Shown: positions 34,261 through 42,606 of the stretch, one piece after another
Layout of the letters: each line of letters opens with the position of its first letter
Numbering within the stretch: position 1 is the first letter of the stretch
Assembly (NCBI RefSeq): GCF_018614585.1
Contig: NZ_JAGGOI010000006.1
Coordinates: 186,001 to 250,000 of the forward strand
DNA length: 64,000 bases
Reading direction: 5' to 3'
DNA from: Streptomyces sp. ISL-1
Lineage (GTDB): Bacteria > Actinomycetota > Actinomycetes > Streptomycetales > Streptomycetaceae
Notes under the pieces: generated by a model
Told to the model about the DNA's origin: nothing
The model's input: the letters and a program-made list of their open reading frames with translations, nothing else
Databases searched by the model: none
Translations under genes and position numbers: made by a program

Positions 34261-35538
34261 GTGGCAAGAGTGAGCCAGCAGCAGACCAGCGACCGGGGGC
34301 GCGCGACGCGCGTCTCCCACGGGTGGGGCGAGGCCCTCGTCGCGGTGCTGGCCGGGCTGGTCGCCATGGTCGTCACCGCCGCCCTCGGCCTGTGGGCGGC
34401 CGGCGCGGCCGATCTGCCCGGGGGAGCTTTCTGGCCCGTCGTCGCGGCGGTCGTCGTCATGGCGGCCGGCGGCTGCGTCGAACTCTCCGGAGACGCCGGC
34501 TTGATCGCCGGCACCAACGCCGACCTCACCGTGCTGCCGCTCTCCGTCACCCTCGCCGGAGCGCTGGTCATCGCCGCCGGATTTCTCCGTCCCCTACGGC
34601 ACCGAGCCGTCGCCGGCGGCCGTGAACTCGCCGGCTGGGCCGCCAGGTTGGCCGTGCTGTGGGTGCTGGCTCTCATCGGCCTCTCGCTCCTGGCCCGCCA
34701 CAGCTTCGACATCCCGCTCGGGGAGGGGACGATCGCCGACATCGGCGATCTGCTGGACGCCTCCCCCACGGTCGGGTTCCGCGCCGACATCCCGATCACC
34801 CTCGTCTTCGGCCTGCTGTGGCTGGCGGGTCTGCTGTTCCTCGCGCTGCTCGTATCGCGCAAGGCTCCGCTGCCCGCGCGCCTCGTGCGCTTCCAGGAGT
34901 CGGTGCGCCCGGCCGCGTTCGCCATGGTCGTGCTGCTTCTCGCCTACGTCGTACTGGGCCTGGTCGTCGCACTCGTCGTCGCGGCGACCCGCGGCCATGT
35001 CACGGAGACCTTCGCCGTGATCCTGCTCGGGCTGCCGAACCTCGTCTGGCTCGCGCTGACGCTCGGTCTGGGCGCCACCTGGGAGGGGAGGGCGGACGGC
35101 CCGTTCGGGCTGCCCATGCCGCAGGTCCTGGACTCGGTGCTGCGCACGCCCGAGGACTCCACCCTCAACCTCAGCACGCTCACCGACTACGACGGGCGGT
35201 ACTGGTGGCTGCTCGTCGCCGCGGCGGTGCTGCTCCTGGGCGCCGCGTTCGTCATGGCGGTCCGCTCACCTGCCCGGATGCGGCCCTGGCAGCACGCCGT
35301 ACACATGGCGGTCGCGCTCACCCTCACGGTCCTGATGATCTGCCTCGTAGTCCAGATCTCGGCGCACGTCGGCCTGTCCCTGCTGGGCCTCGGCGACCTC
35401 GGCGGCGACCTGGCGGGAGTGGTGACGCTGCGGCCGCACCTGTGGTCGGCGCTCGGCCTGGCGGTGGTGTGGGGGCTCGTCACCGGCTTCCTCGGCAGCC
35501 TGCTCGCCTCGCGGGTACGCCGCCGGGGCGAGGTCTGA
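34261..35538 (+). CDS. Streptophobe family polytopic membrane protein
   Basis: A roughly 425-residue very hydrophobic protein with ten or so predicted transmembrane segments and short loops. The wording GEALVAVLAGLVAMVVTAALG at the N-terminus and the overall pattern match the streptophobe family, so named because it is limited to Streptomyces and relatives. Function is unknown. The start is uncertain: GTG codons at 34261 and 34270 are both in frame, and a farther in-frame start near 34132 is less likely because codon bias is lost. It converges on the Ser/Thr kinase gene and is divergent from DUF6777. Confidence 0.75.
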   Translation: MARVSQQQTSDRGRATRVSHGWGEALVAVLAGLVAMVVTAALGLWAAGAADLPGGAFWPVVAAVVVMAAGGCVELSGDAGLIAGTNADLTVLPLSVTLAGALVIAAGFLRPLRHRAVAGGRELAGWAARLAVLWVLALIGLSLLARHSFDIPLGEGTIADIGDLLDASPTVGFRADIPITLVFGLLWLAGLLFLALLVSRKAPLPARLVRFQESVRPAAFAMVVLLLAYVVLGLVVALVVAATRGHVTETFAVILLGLPNLVWLALTLGLGATWEGRADGPFGLPMPQVLDSVLRTPEDSTLNLSTLTDYDGRYWWLLVAAAVLLLGAAFVMAVRSPARMRPWQHAVHMAVALTLTVLMICLVVQISAHVGLSLLGLGDLGGDLAGVVTLRPHLWSALGLAVVWGLVTGFLGSLLASRVRRRGEV

Positions 35539-35555
35539 CCAGGGAGGGCCAGCTT

Positions 35556-36578
35556 TCACGCCTCGGGGCCGGAGCCGAGGCCGGGGAACACCGGCCGCGC
35601 CCACCGGGGCGGCATCGGCGGCGGCCCGGGTGCCCCGGCTGTCCTGGCCACACGCATGTCCACCTGCGTCGGCGGGTGATCGCCAGCCTCGCGCCCGGCG
35701 CACGCGACACGCAGCGCGGCGACGAACTCCAGACAGCTGTCGTACCGGTCGTCGGGCGACTTGGCGAGAGCCTTCGCCATTACGTCGTCGACCGGGGCCG
35801 GAAGATCGGGGCGTTGCTCGGTGAGGGACGGCGGCGGATCGTACTGGTGCGCCCACAACAGCGCCATGTCGTCGTCGCGTTGGAAGGGCGGAGTCCCGGC
35901 CATACTCTCGAACACGACGCAGCCGAGGCTGTAGACATCGCACCGGCCGTCCACCGGGCGGCCGGAGATCTGCTCCGGGGCGACGTAGTCGAGGGTGCCG
36001 ACGAACTGGCCGACCGAGGTGAACCCGGTCAGCGACAGCGATTTCTTGGTCAGGCCGAAGTCCGTGAGGTAGACGTGCTCCGGGTGTTCGCTGTCCGTGC
36101 CCGCCGCGATGAGGATGTTGCCGGGTTTGACGTCCCGGTGCACCAGGTCGTGGTCGTGGGCGGCGTCGAGCGCGGACGCGACCTGCGAGGCGATCCGGCC
36201 CGCGACCCGGACGGGGAGGGGGCCCTTGCGGTCGAGGAGGGCGCGCAGGTCCTGCCCGGCGACGTAGCGCATCGCGATGTAGAGAATGCCGTCGGTCTCG
36301 CCCGCCTCGAATACCGGCACGATGTGGGGGTGGTCGATGGCGGCGGCGACCCGCGACTCGTGGGTGAACCGGTTGCGGAAGGTGTCGTTGCGGGCGAGTT
36401 CGGGGGCGAGCAGCTTGAGGGCGACGGTGCGGTCCAGGCGTAGGTCCTTGGCGCGGTAGACGACGGCCATGCCGCCGCGGCCGATCTCGCTCTCGACGAG
36501 GTAGCCCGCGATCTGCTTCCCGAGCAGGTCGGACGGCCTCCCGGAGGGCAGGCCGGTATCGCGCGGAACGCCGACCAT
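35556..36578 (-). CDS. Hanks-type serine/threonine protein kinase (soluble)
   Basis: A 340-residue kinase with the full catalytic set: glycine loop IGRGGMAVVY, K55 in VALKLL, E75 on helix C, HRDVKPGNI with D149, DFG with D173, and VAPEQ. The last 50 residues are Pro/Arg-rich. There is no transmembrane helix and no PASTA domain, unlike PknB, so it is cytoplasmic. It shares a TGATG junction with the upstream gene and lies in a kinase/FHA-ABC operon. Its likely target is the FHA-bearing ABC transporter encoded two genes upstream, by analogy to PknF and Rv1747 in Mycobacterium tuberculosis. Confidence 0.92.
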   Translation of the reverse strand: MVGVPRDTGLPSGRPSDLLGKQIAGYLVESEIGRGGMAVVYRAKDLRLDRTVALKLLAPELARNDTFRNRFTHESRVAAAIDHPHIVPVFEAGETDGILYIAMRYVAGQDLRALLDRKGPLPVRVAGRIASQVASALDAAHDHDLVHRDVKPGNILIAAGTDSEHPEHVYLTDFGLTKKSLSLTGFTSVGQFVGTLDYVAPEQISGRPVDGRCDVYSLGCVVFESMAGTPPFQRDDDMALLWAHQYDPPPSLTEQRPDLPAPVDDVMAKALAKSPDDRYDSCLEFVAALRVACAGREAGDHPPTQVDMRVARTAGAPGPPPMPPRWARPVFPGLGSGPEA

Positions 36579-37522
36579 CAGATGTCACCGGACGAGGGTC
36601 GGGGGTCCGTGGGGCCGCCGCGGTACGCGTCTGCCGGTCGGCCGGGCTCGCCCATCCGCGCAGGTTCGACGACCTGCGCCGACCCGGGTCCACCTGTTCC
36701 GCCCCGCTCCAGCCCGTCGGCCCGCGCCGCTCCCGGGCCGTCCGGTCGGCCTGGCTCGGGATTCAGGGCTTGCGTCTGCCCAGGCGGGTCGTCGCCGGGC
36801 TGCCCGGTTGCGTCGATGGCCCGCGTCGGCTCCGGGCCGCCCGTTCCGCCCGGCTGCGCCGGGCTCGTTCCCGCCCGGTCCGCGCCGGCCGCCTCGTCCG
36901 GCTCGACGGTCCTCGTCGCCCCCGCGCCCCCCGTTCCGCCGGACCCCGGCGGGTCCGTTCCCGCCCGGTCCCTGCCGGGTACCTCTCCCGCGGGGGCCAC
37001 CATCGTCGGTTCCGCGGGCCCTCGCGCCCCGCCCCCGGCCGGGCCCGACAGCGCCGCGTATGTGCTCAGGCGCGTCCCGTCGCAGTACACCCACCGCTCG
37101 TGCTCCGCGTCGTACAGCCACACCGACTCGCCGTCCACGACCATCCCCACCCGCAGCCCCTGCGTCCCGCGGCGGAACGTCTCGCCGTCCGTCCGCCCGG
37201 CCGCGAGGTCCTCCGCCGCGCGGCGGTACCGGCCCAGCGTCTCCTCGACCCGGGCCAGCAGCGGGCGCGGGTCCGCCGTGCGGGCCAGTGGCTGCCCGGC
37301 CGCCGGGGGCTCCTGCGGTACGGAGACCAGCAGGCGGCCGTCGACCCATGCCGACCAGCCGTTCGCGCACACGATCCGGCCCCAGTCCCCGCGCCGGTCG
37401 ACCAGCTGGACCGGAAGCAGCGGGTCGAGCGGTTCGGCCGGCCGGGACACATCCGGTTCCTCCCAGGCGGGCAGTCCGTCCTGGGGGACGACGTGCGTGG
37501 GGCGGAAGTCCTCGATCGTCAT
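36578..37522 (-). CDS. Unknown protein with N-terminal SH3-like part and low-complexity tail
   Basis: A 314-residue protein. The first 170 residues look globular: LPVQLVDRRGDWGRIVCANG and WVDGRLLV resemble a bacterial SH3-like strand pattern, and a second part with WLYDAEHERWVYCDG is a possible ligand-binding beta structure. The rest is a low-complexity tail rich in Gly, Pro, Thr and Ala, with repeated PGGTGGPEPTRAI-like units. I do not recognise the family. It sits between the FHA-ABC transporter and the kinase (stop overlaps the kinase start by one base in TGATG). Threonines in the tail are possible phosphorylation sites for FHA binding, which is inference. Confidence 0.7.
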   Translation of the reverse strand: MTIEDFRPTHVVPQDGLPAWEEPDVSRPAEPLDPLLPVQLVDRRGDWGRIVCANGWSAWVDGRLLVSVPQEPPAAGQPLARTADPRPLLARVEETLGRYRRAAEDLAAGRTDGETFRRGTQGLRVGMVVDGESVWLYDAEHERWVYCDGTRLSTYAALSGPAGGGARGPAEPTMVAPAGEVPGRDRAGTDPPGSGGTGGAGATRTVEPDEAAGADRAGTSPAQPGGTGGPEPTRAIDATGQPGDDPPGQTQALNPEPGRPDGPGAARADGLERGGTGGPGSAQVVEPARMGEPGRPADAYRGGPTDPRPSSGDI

Positions 37523-37536
37523 CGGCGGTCCCGTCT

Positions 37537-39888
37537 CTACTTCCGCATGATGGCGGGCTCATGGCGGCGCAGGAGCTTCGCGACCGCGTACCCGAAGACG
37601 AGGGAGAGGACCACCAGCATCCCCATGTCGAGCAGCCACACGCCCGTCGAGTGCTCGAAGAGCGGGTCCGCCGTCAGCTTGCCCGGCACGATCCGGGCCA
37701 GCCCGATCGTCCCCGCCATCGCGCCCAGCGCCCACCTGGACGGGACCAGCCACGCCAGCTGCTCGATACCTGGAACGCCGTCCAGCTTCAACAGCGCACC
37801 GCAGAACACGACCTGGACAATGGCGAGGAGCACCAGCAGCGGCATGGTGACCTCCTCCTTGCGCACCAGCGCGGACACCAGCAGGCCGAGCATCATCGCC
37901 GTGAACGACAGCACCGCCACGGCCACGGTGAGCTCCAGCAGCGGCGGCATCAGCACGCCTTCACCGCCCGGGGCATTCAGGTCGACGCCGGCGAGCCCGA
38001 CCAGGGTCAGCACGATCGCCTGCAGCACCGTGATCGTGCCGAGCACCACGATCTTGGACATCAGATACGCGGAGCGGGACAGCCCGACAGCCCGCTCCCG
38101 CTGGTAGATCACCCGCTCCTTGACCAGCTCGCGCACGGCATTGGCGGCGCCTGTCAGCACACCGCCCACACACAGGATGAGCAGGGCGTTCATCGCCGTC
38201 TCCTGGGTGAGCCGGCTGCCGGCCAGGGCGCGCGTCATCGCGCCCATCACAAACGGCAGCGCGATCATGATGACCAGGAAGGTCCGGTCGGCGCTGAGCG
38301 CGGCCGCGTACCGCCTGACAAGGGTCCGCAGCTGCGCCCCCCAGCTCTGCGCCTTCGGCGGCGGCGCGACGGAACCCGCCTCCGCGGCCTGTGGCAGGAG
38401 CGGTTGCGCGGTGGAGTTCGCGATGTACTGCCGGTGGAAGGGAGACTCGCGGTACGTCCCCGCCCAGTCCCGGTCCCGGTCGTTCTCGAAGGCCTCGAAC
38501 GCCTCCGGCCACTGCTCGAAGCCGAAGAAGGCGAGCGCGTCGTCCGGCGGCCCGTAGTAGGCGATCCTGCCGCCGGGCGCGAGCACCAGCAGCCGGTCGC
38601 ACACATCGAGGCTGAGCACGCTGTGCGTGACGACGATGACGGTACGGCCGTCGTCGGCGAGGCCGCGGAGCATATGCATGACCGAGCGGTCCATACCCGG
38701 GTCGAGCCCGGAGGTCGGCTCGTCGAGGAAGAGGAGCGAGGGTTTCGTCAGCAGTTCCAGGGCCACGCTGACCCGCTTGCGCTGGCCGCCCGACAGGCTG
38801 TGGATGGGCTGGTCGGCCCGCTGCCCGAGGCCGAGTTCGCGCATGACTTCGGCGACCCGGTCCTGACGTTCGGCTTTTGCGGTGTCCTGCGGAAAGCGCA
38901 GCTCGGCGGCGTATCCCAGGGCCCGGCGCACAGTCAGCTGCGAGTGCAGGATGTCGTCCTGCGGTACGAGGCCGATGCGCTGGCGCAACTCCGCGTAGTC
39001 GTGGTAGAGGTCGCGGCCGTCGTAGAGGACGGTGCCGTGGTCGGCGGGGCGCAGCCCGGTCAGCGCGTTCAGGAGGGTGGACTTACCGGCGCCGCTGGGC
39101 CCCACCACGGCGAGCAGGCACTTCTCGCCGACGGGGAACGAGACATGGTCGAGCAGTGTCCTACGGCCCCGGTCCACCGAAACCGCCAGGTCCTGGACGT
39201 CGAGCGAGACCTCGCCGGTGTCCACGTACTCCTGCAGCTGGTCGCCGACGAGACAGAAGGCCGAGTGGCCGATGCCGACGATGTCGCTGGGGGAGACGAG
39301 GGCTCGGTCGACCGGCTGGCCGTTGAGGTAGGTGCCGTTGTGCGAGCCGAGGTCGGCGATCTCGTAGGTGCCGTCCGGCAGGGCCCGCAATTCCGCGTGC
39401 TGTCGGGAGACGACGAGGTCGTCGATGACCAGGTCGTTGTCGGGTCCGCGCCCGATGCGTACGGTACGGGCCGACAGCGGACGTACGGTGGTCGGCTGCC
39501 GGAAGGTGCCGGTCGCCGACGGCATGGAGACGGCGGAGGGACGGGCGGGCGCCTGCGCGGCGGGCGGCGCGCCCCGGTCGACGAGAACGGCACACGGGCC
39601 GTCGGCCGGATTGCCGAACCGGATGACGCTGCCGGGGCCGACCCCCCATTCGCGGATCCGCATGCCGTCGGCATACGTGCCGTTCGTGCTGTCCTCGTCC
39701 TCGATCGTCCAGTGGTCGGCCTGGGGCCGCAGCACCGCGTGGTGCCAGGAAACCCGGACGTCGTCGATGACGATGTCGCTCAATGGGTCGCGACCGACGC
39801 GATAGTCCCGGCTCGGACTCATCACCGTGGAGCCCGCGTCGGTTTCGATGACGAGCTCGGGCGCAGTCGGCGCGACAGGCCGCTCCAT
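37537..39888 (-). CDS. FHA-FHA-ABC transporter (Rv1747-like)
   Basis: A 783-residue half-transporter. Two FHA domains lie at about 25-100 (GRDPLSDIVIDD, SWHHA, STNGTY) and 140-215 (GRGPDNDLVIDD, SRQHAEL, SHNGTY). Each has the phosphothreonine-binding Arg, Ser-Arg/Trp-His and Asn-Gly residues. An ABC ATPase (about 230-460) follows with GPSGAGKST, LSGGQRKR and FLDEPTSGLD. About six transmembrane segments of the ABC2 type (550-775) complete it. The layout equals M. tuberculosis Rv1747, a phosphorylation-controlled exporter. The downstream gene pair includes a Ser/Thr kinase. The exported substrate is unknown. Confidence 0.93.
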   Translation of the reverse strand: MERPVAPTAPELVIETDAGSTVMSPSRDYRVGRDPLSDIVIDDVRVSWHHAVLRPQADHWTIEDEDSTNGTYADGMRIREWGVGPGSVIRFGNPADGPCAVLVDRGAPPAAQAPARPSAVSMPSATGTFRQPTTVRPLSARTVRIGRGPDNDLVIDDLVVSRQHAELRALPDGTYEIADLGSHNGTYLNGQPVDRALVSPSDIVGIGHSAFCLVGDQLQEYVDTGEVSLDVQDLAVSVDRGRRTLLDHVSFPVGEKCLLAVVGPSGAGKSTLLNALTGLRPADHGTVLYDGRDLYHDYAELRQRIGLVPQDDILHSQLTVRRALGYAAELRFPQDTAKAERQDRVAEVMRELGLGQRADQPIHSLSGGQRKRVSVALELLTKPSLLFLDEPTSGLDPGMDRSVMHMLRGLADDGRTVIVVTHSVLSLDVCDRLLVLAPGGRIAYYGPPDDALAFFGFEQWPEAFEAFENDRDRDWAGTYRESPFHRQYIANSTAQPLLPQAAEAGSVAPPPKAQSWGAQLRTLVRRYAAALSADRTFLVIMIALPFVMGAMTRALAGSRLTQETAMNALLILCVGGVLTGAANAVRELVKERVIYQRERAVGLSRSAYLMSKIVVLGTITVLQAIVLTLVGLAGVDLNAPGGEGVLMPPLLELTVAVAVLSFTAMMLGLLVSALVRKEEVTMPLLVLLAIVQVVFCGALLKLDGVPGIEQLAWLVPSRWALGAMAGTIGLARIVPGKLTADPLFEHSTGVWLLDMGMLVVLSLVFGYAVAKLLRRHEPAIMRK

Positions 39889-39920
39889 GGTCGAATTCTA
39901 GCGATTGGTCCGTATCTGTG

Positions 39921-39968
39921 CCCGATCTGCGCCCGATCTGCGCCCGATCTGCGCCCGAGCTGCGTCCG
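39921..39968. repeat. 11-bp tandem repeat between the methyltransferase and FHA-ABC genes
   Basis: CCCGATCTGCG occurs at 39921-39931, 39932-39942 and 39943-39953, with a variant CCCGAGCTGCG at 39954-39964 and a further partial copy. The block occupies most of the 81-base gap and runs to the stop codon of the methyltransferase-like gene. Eleven base pairs is about one helical turn. Confidence 0.85.
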
Positions 39969-39969
39969 C

Positions 39970-40797
39970 TTATGCCGGGCGGGACTGGTACAGCTGGGTG
40001 TAGTAGCGGCCATCCGCCTCAAGCCCGGTGGGGTCGTAACCCGCGCGAAGGATCTGCTCGATGGCGCTGCGCTGTTCCGCCGGACCGGTGAACAGCCGCT
40101 GCGGGTAGGTCCGCGAGGGGTCCGTCCGGGTGACCAGGCCGTAGTGGTCAAGGCTGGTGATCACCGGTTGGTAGGGGACCGTGCGCAGCACGAAAGCGCA
40201 CACCCAGACCGGGACCCGGGCACACTCCACAAGGGCCTCGAAGGTGCGCTGGGTGATGTAGCCGATGCCTCCGGTGACCGTTATCAGCCCGGCTCCCGCG
40301 ACTGCGCGTCGCAGCTGCGGCCCTGGCGAGTGGGCCTCCAGGTTTTCGGCGTAGGCGTCGTCGAGCAGCCCGACCGCCAGGGCGTAGCTCACGGCCCGGT
40401 CGGCGGAGTCGAGGCCGATGACCGGGGTCGCGTCGGCGCGACGCCGCGAAGCGTAGAACTCCTTGTCGACGGCGACCAGCTCGTCGGTCGTCAGGGCCTG
40501 CGTCTCGGGGCTGGTGTAGTGCGCGTACAGCTCGGCGAGCGTGAGGTCGTGGTTGAGCAGCGCGGCGTTGATCCCGTACGAGCAGCACAGGTCGAGGACG
40601 GTGACCGGGCCCTCCGTGTCCCGCCGGGCGGCTGTCCGGTCGGCGCGGGTCCGGCGGAAGACGTCCTGCGCCTGGTGCGGGATCTCGTACTCCAGCGGGG
40701 CGAGCCGCCGGAAGTAGGCACGGGGGTCGGGCTCGTTGTAGATGTCGTCGAACCGGCTCTTGCCCGGTGTGTTGGCACTGGTCTGACCTCGGGTCAT
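39970..40797 (-). CDS. Class I SAM methyltransferase-like protein
   Basis: A 275-residue protein with a motif-I-like segment VTVLDLCCSYGINAALL (about residues 65-81) and a GAGLITVTGGIGYITQRTFEAL stretch in the region of motifs IV-V. The glycine-rich loop is modified (CCSYG instead of GxGxG), so binding of SAM is likely but catalysis is uncertain. The substrate is unknown. It is the first gene of the leftward run that continues with the FHA-ABC transporter, with 81 bases and a tandem repeat between. It may or may not share the operon. The region upstream has two small inverted repeats. Confidence 0.7.
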   Translation of the reverse strand: MTRGQTSANTPGKSRFDDIYNEPDPRAYFRRLAPLEYEIPHQAQDVFRRTRADRTAARRDTEGPVTVLDLCCSYGINAALLNHDLTLAELYAHYTSPETQALTTDELVAVDKEFYASRRRADATPVIGLDSADRAVSYALAVGLLDDAYAENLEAHSPGPQLRRAVAGAGLITVTGGIGYITQRTFEALVECARVPVWVCAFVLRTVPYQPVITSLDHYGLVTRTDPSRTYPQRLFTGPAEQRSAIEQILRAGYDPTGLEADGRYYTQLYQSRPA

Positions 40798-40820
40798 CGT
40801 GGGTACCTCCGCGTGCCGGG

Positions 40821-40838
40821 GACAGGTCTATGCCTGTC
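40821..40838. promoter_or_regulatory. Inverted repeat upstream of the methyltransferase gene
   Basis: GACAGG-TCTATG-CCTGTC is a perfect 6-bp inverted repeat with a 6-base spacer, 24 bases before the start codon of the leftward gene. It may be an operator. No matching regulator is encoded nearby. Confidence 0.4.
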
Positions 40839-40956
40839 AAGATCTAGCGGAGCGGGGTGGGGACCGGTAGGGCGCGGGTGCGGATCCGGCCACGGGGGGA
40901 TCCGTGCCGGGGTCCCGGAGGGACCTGCCGCCCGCGGTGAACGCTCCGCCGGCTGA

Positions 40957-40973
40957 TGTCGTAATACACGACA
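40957..40973. promoter_or_regulatory. Inverted repeat upstream of the LPMO gene
   Basis: TGTCGT-AATAC-ACGACA is a perfect 6-bp inverted repeat with a 5-base AT-rich centre, 32 bases before the LPMO start codon. It is a plausible operator. It does not match the CebR or DasR consensus. Confidence 0.45.
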
Positions 40974-41005
40974 GGCTGCCGTGTCTACCAAGGAGTCTGC
41001 CGCGG

Positions 41006-41791
41006 ATGACTGCTCTTCGCATTGCCGCCGCCGCTGCCGCCGCCGTCGCACTGACGGTCGCGGGCACCGCGCACGCCCACGGCGCGCCGACCGACCCCGT
41101 CAGCCGGGTCGTCGCCTGCGGCCCCGATGGGGTGCAGCGCGAGTCCGCGGTCTGCCGGGCCGCCGTCGCCGCGAACGGGGGAGTGGCGTTCGACGAGTGG
41201 GACAACGTGCGGGTGGCCGATGTCCGGGGCAGAGACCGGGAGTTCATCCCGGACGGAGAGCTGTGCAGCGCGGGCCTCGATGCGTACAAGGGTCTGGACC
41301 TCGCCCGCGAAGACTGGCCGGCGACGACCCTGACGGCCGGTGCCCGGTTCACACTCACCTACCTGTCGACCATCCCGCACGAGGGAACGTTCCAGCTGTA
41401 TCTCACGAAGGCGGGCTACGATCCGACCGTGCCGCTGAAGTGGGACGACCTGGCCCCGGAACCCGTCGGCGCGGCCACCGACCCCCGCCTTGTGGACGGT
41501 GCGTACCGGATCCCCGGGCGGCTCCCGGCGGGACTCACGGGCAGCCATGTGCTCTATACGGTCTGGCGCAACTCGAGCACCGCGGACACCTACTACTCCT
41601 GCTCCGACCTGGTGCTGACGGGCGAGACGGCCCAGCCGCAGCTGGGAGGCGAGCCCCCCGAGCGGCAGGCCGCGGCATCCGCGGAGCGCGACGCGGACAA
41701 GCAGGCAATCTTCCTCGGCGGGGTGGCCGCACTGCTCGGGCTGCTCGCCGTGGCCGCATCCGCGCTGGTCCGGCGCCGCGGTCACCGATAG
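41006..41791 (+). CDS. AA10 lytic polysaccharide monooxygenase with C-terminal membrane anchor
   Basis: A 261-residue exported protein. A 24-residue signal peptide ends in AHA, and the mature protein starts with H25 (HGAPTDPVSR). This N-terminal histidine is essential for the copper histidine brace of LPMOs. The second copper ligand is H125 in STIPHEGTF, and DTYYSCSDL provides the axial aromatic position. A hydrophobic helix (about 232-254) and RRRGHR tail anchor the enzyme to the membrane or mark a sortase-free tether. It would oxidatively cleave chitin or cellulose. It has no carbohydrate-binding module. AAGGAG lies ten bases before the ATG. Confidence 0.88.
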   Translation: MTALRIAAAAAAAVALTVAGTAHAHGAPTDPVSRVVACGPDGVQRESAVCRAAVAANGGVAFDEWDNVRVADVRGRDREFIPDGELCSAGLDAYKGLDLAREDWPATTLTAGARFTLTYLSTIPHEGTFQLYLTKAGYDPTVPLKWDDLAPEPVGAATDPRLVDGAYRIPGRLPAGLTGSHVLYTVWRNSSTADTYYSCSDLVLTGETAQPQLGGEPPERQAAASAERDADKQAIFLGGVAALLGLLAVAASALVRRRGHR

Positions 41792-41921
41792 TAGCCCCGC
41801 CTGCGGCCTGCGCGACCGCCTTCCGCGGGCCCGTGGCCGGCAGCGGGTGCGCCTGGCGAGGAGGCGGGCACCGGCCGGGAATGCCGCCGGGGCCGGCGGG
41901 GTTACATCACCAGGCGCTGAT

Positions 41922-41938
41922 GTGAATGCTGCATTCAC
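41922..41938. promoter_or_regulatory. 17-bp palindrome resembling a Zur box
   Basis: GTGAATGCTGCATTCAC is a perfect palindrome around a central T. The inner TGAA-N7-TTCA matches the outer positions of the actinobacterial Zur box (TGAAAATGATTTTCA), although the centre differs. It lies 42 bases upstream of the start of cysteine-free L33, a gene type that is Zur-repressed in S. coelicolor. Confidence 0.6.
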
Positions 41939-41979
41939 CCCCACCACCAGGTGGGCCCGTGAGGCGCCGGGAGGAACAC

Positions 41980-42144
41980 ATGGCCCGCAGTAATAGCCGT
42001 CCGGTCATCACCTTGCGGTCGTCCGCCGGGACCGGCCAGACGTATGTGACGCGCAAGAGCCGCCTCAACAACCCCGACCGGCTGCTGCTGCGCAAGTTCG
42101 ACCGCGTCCTCGGTGAGCACGTCCTGTTCCGCGAGGAACGCTGA
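41980..42144 (+). CDS. rpmG: Ribosomal protein L33, cysteine-free paralogue
   Basis: A 54-residue ribosomal protein L33 ([18 protein letters not shown] and [19 protein letters not shown] are the conserved core). The zinc-binding form has four cysteines in two CxxC pairs. This copy has none, so it is the zinc-independent type made under zinc limitation. GGGAGGAACAC precedes the ATG. It is followed 49 bases later by a cysteine-free L31, and both lie behind a Zur-like palindrome. In S. coelicolor such paralogues are induced in zinc starvation to release zinc from ribosomes. Confidence 0.95.
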   Translation: MARSNSRPVITLRSSAGTGQTYVTRKSRLNNPDRLLLRKFDRVLGEHVLFREER

Positions 42145-42193
42145 CCCGCCGACGGACACCGGCCGCCCCCGCAAATCGAGGAAGGAATCCCGC

Positions 42194-42454
42194 ATGAAGC
42201 CTCGTATCCACCCCGTCTCCCGTCCGGTCGTCTTCCGTGACCGTGCGGCTGACGTCGCCTTCCTGACCCACTCGACAGCGGACTCCGCGCAGCGTGTGGA
42301 GTGGGAGGACGGCAACACCTACCCGGTGATCGACGTGGAGATCTCCTCGGCGAGCCACCCCTTCTACACCGGCACTTCCCGGGTGCTGGACACGGCCGGC
42401 CGTGTGGAGCGCTTCGAGCGCCGCTACGGCACCGCCGCGTCGGCCCGGAACTGA
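42194..42454 (+). CDS. rpmE2: Ribosomal protein L31 type B, zinc-free
   Basis: An 86-residue type B L31. It begins [16 protein letters not shown] and contains [20 protein letters not shown]. The CxxC zinc ligands of type A L31 are absent, so it is the zinc-independent paralogue. GAGGAAGG precedes the start. It lies 49 bases after L33 in the same direction, so the two form an operon, and a strong 13-bp hairpin terminator ends the unit. Replacement of zinc-binding L31 by this form is a known zinc-saving response. Confidence 0.95.
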   Translation: MKPRIHPVSRPVVFRDRAADVAFLTHSTADSAQRVEWEDGNTYPVIDVEISSASHPFYTGTSRVLDTAGRVERFERRYGTAASARN

Positions 42455-42470
42455 CCCGGTCCACCGGCAA

Positions 42471-42501
42471 GGCGCGGCCGCCCAGCACGGGCGGCCGCGC
42501 C
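42471..42501. terminator. Strong hairpin terminator after L31
   Basis: A perfect 13-bp GC stem (GGCGCGGCCGCCC/GGGCGGCCGCGCC) with an AGCAC loop lies 17 bases after the L31 stop. It closes the two-gene ribosomal operon. Confidence 0.88.
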
Positions 42502-42606
42502 GTCGTGTTCCTGCCCCGATGCGGCCTGTCACGGTCCGTGGGAGGCCGGGCGGCCTGATTGGCTACCCCTCGACAGCTGCACCCACGACGTCGAGAGGCG
42601 ATTCGA

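Noticed and set aside
36808-40956. A 1382-codon open frame on the plus strand opposite the FHA-ABC cluster
   Set aside because: Same cause. The minus-strand genes have unmistakable motifs, and the plus frame has none.
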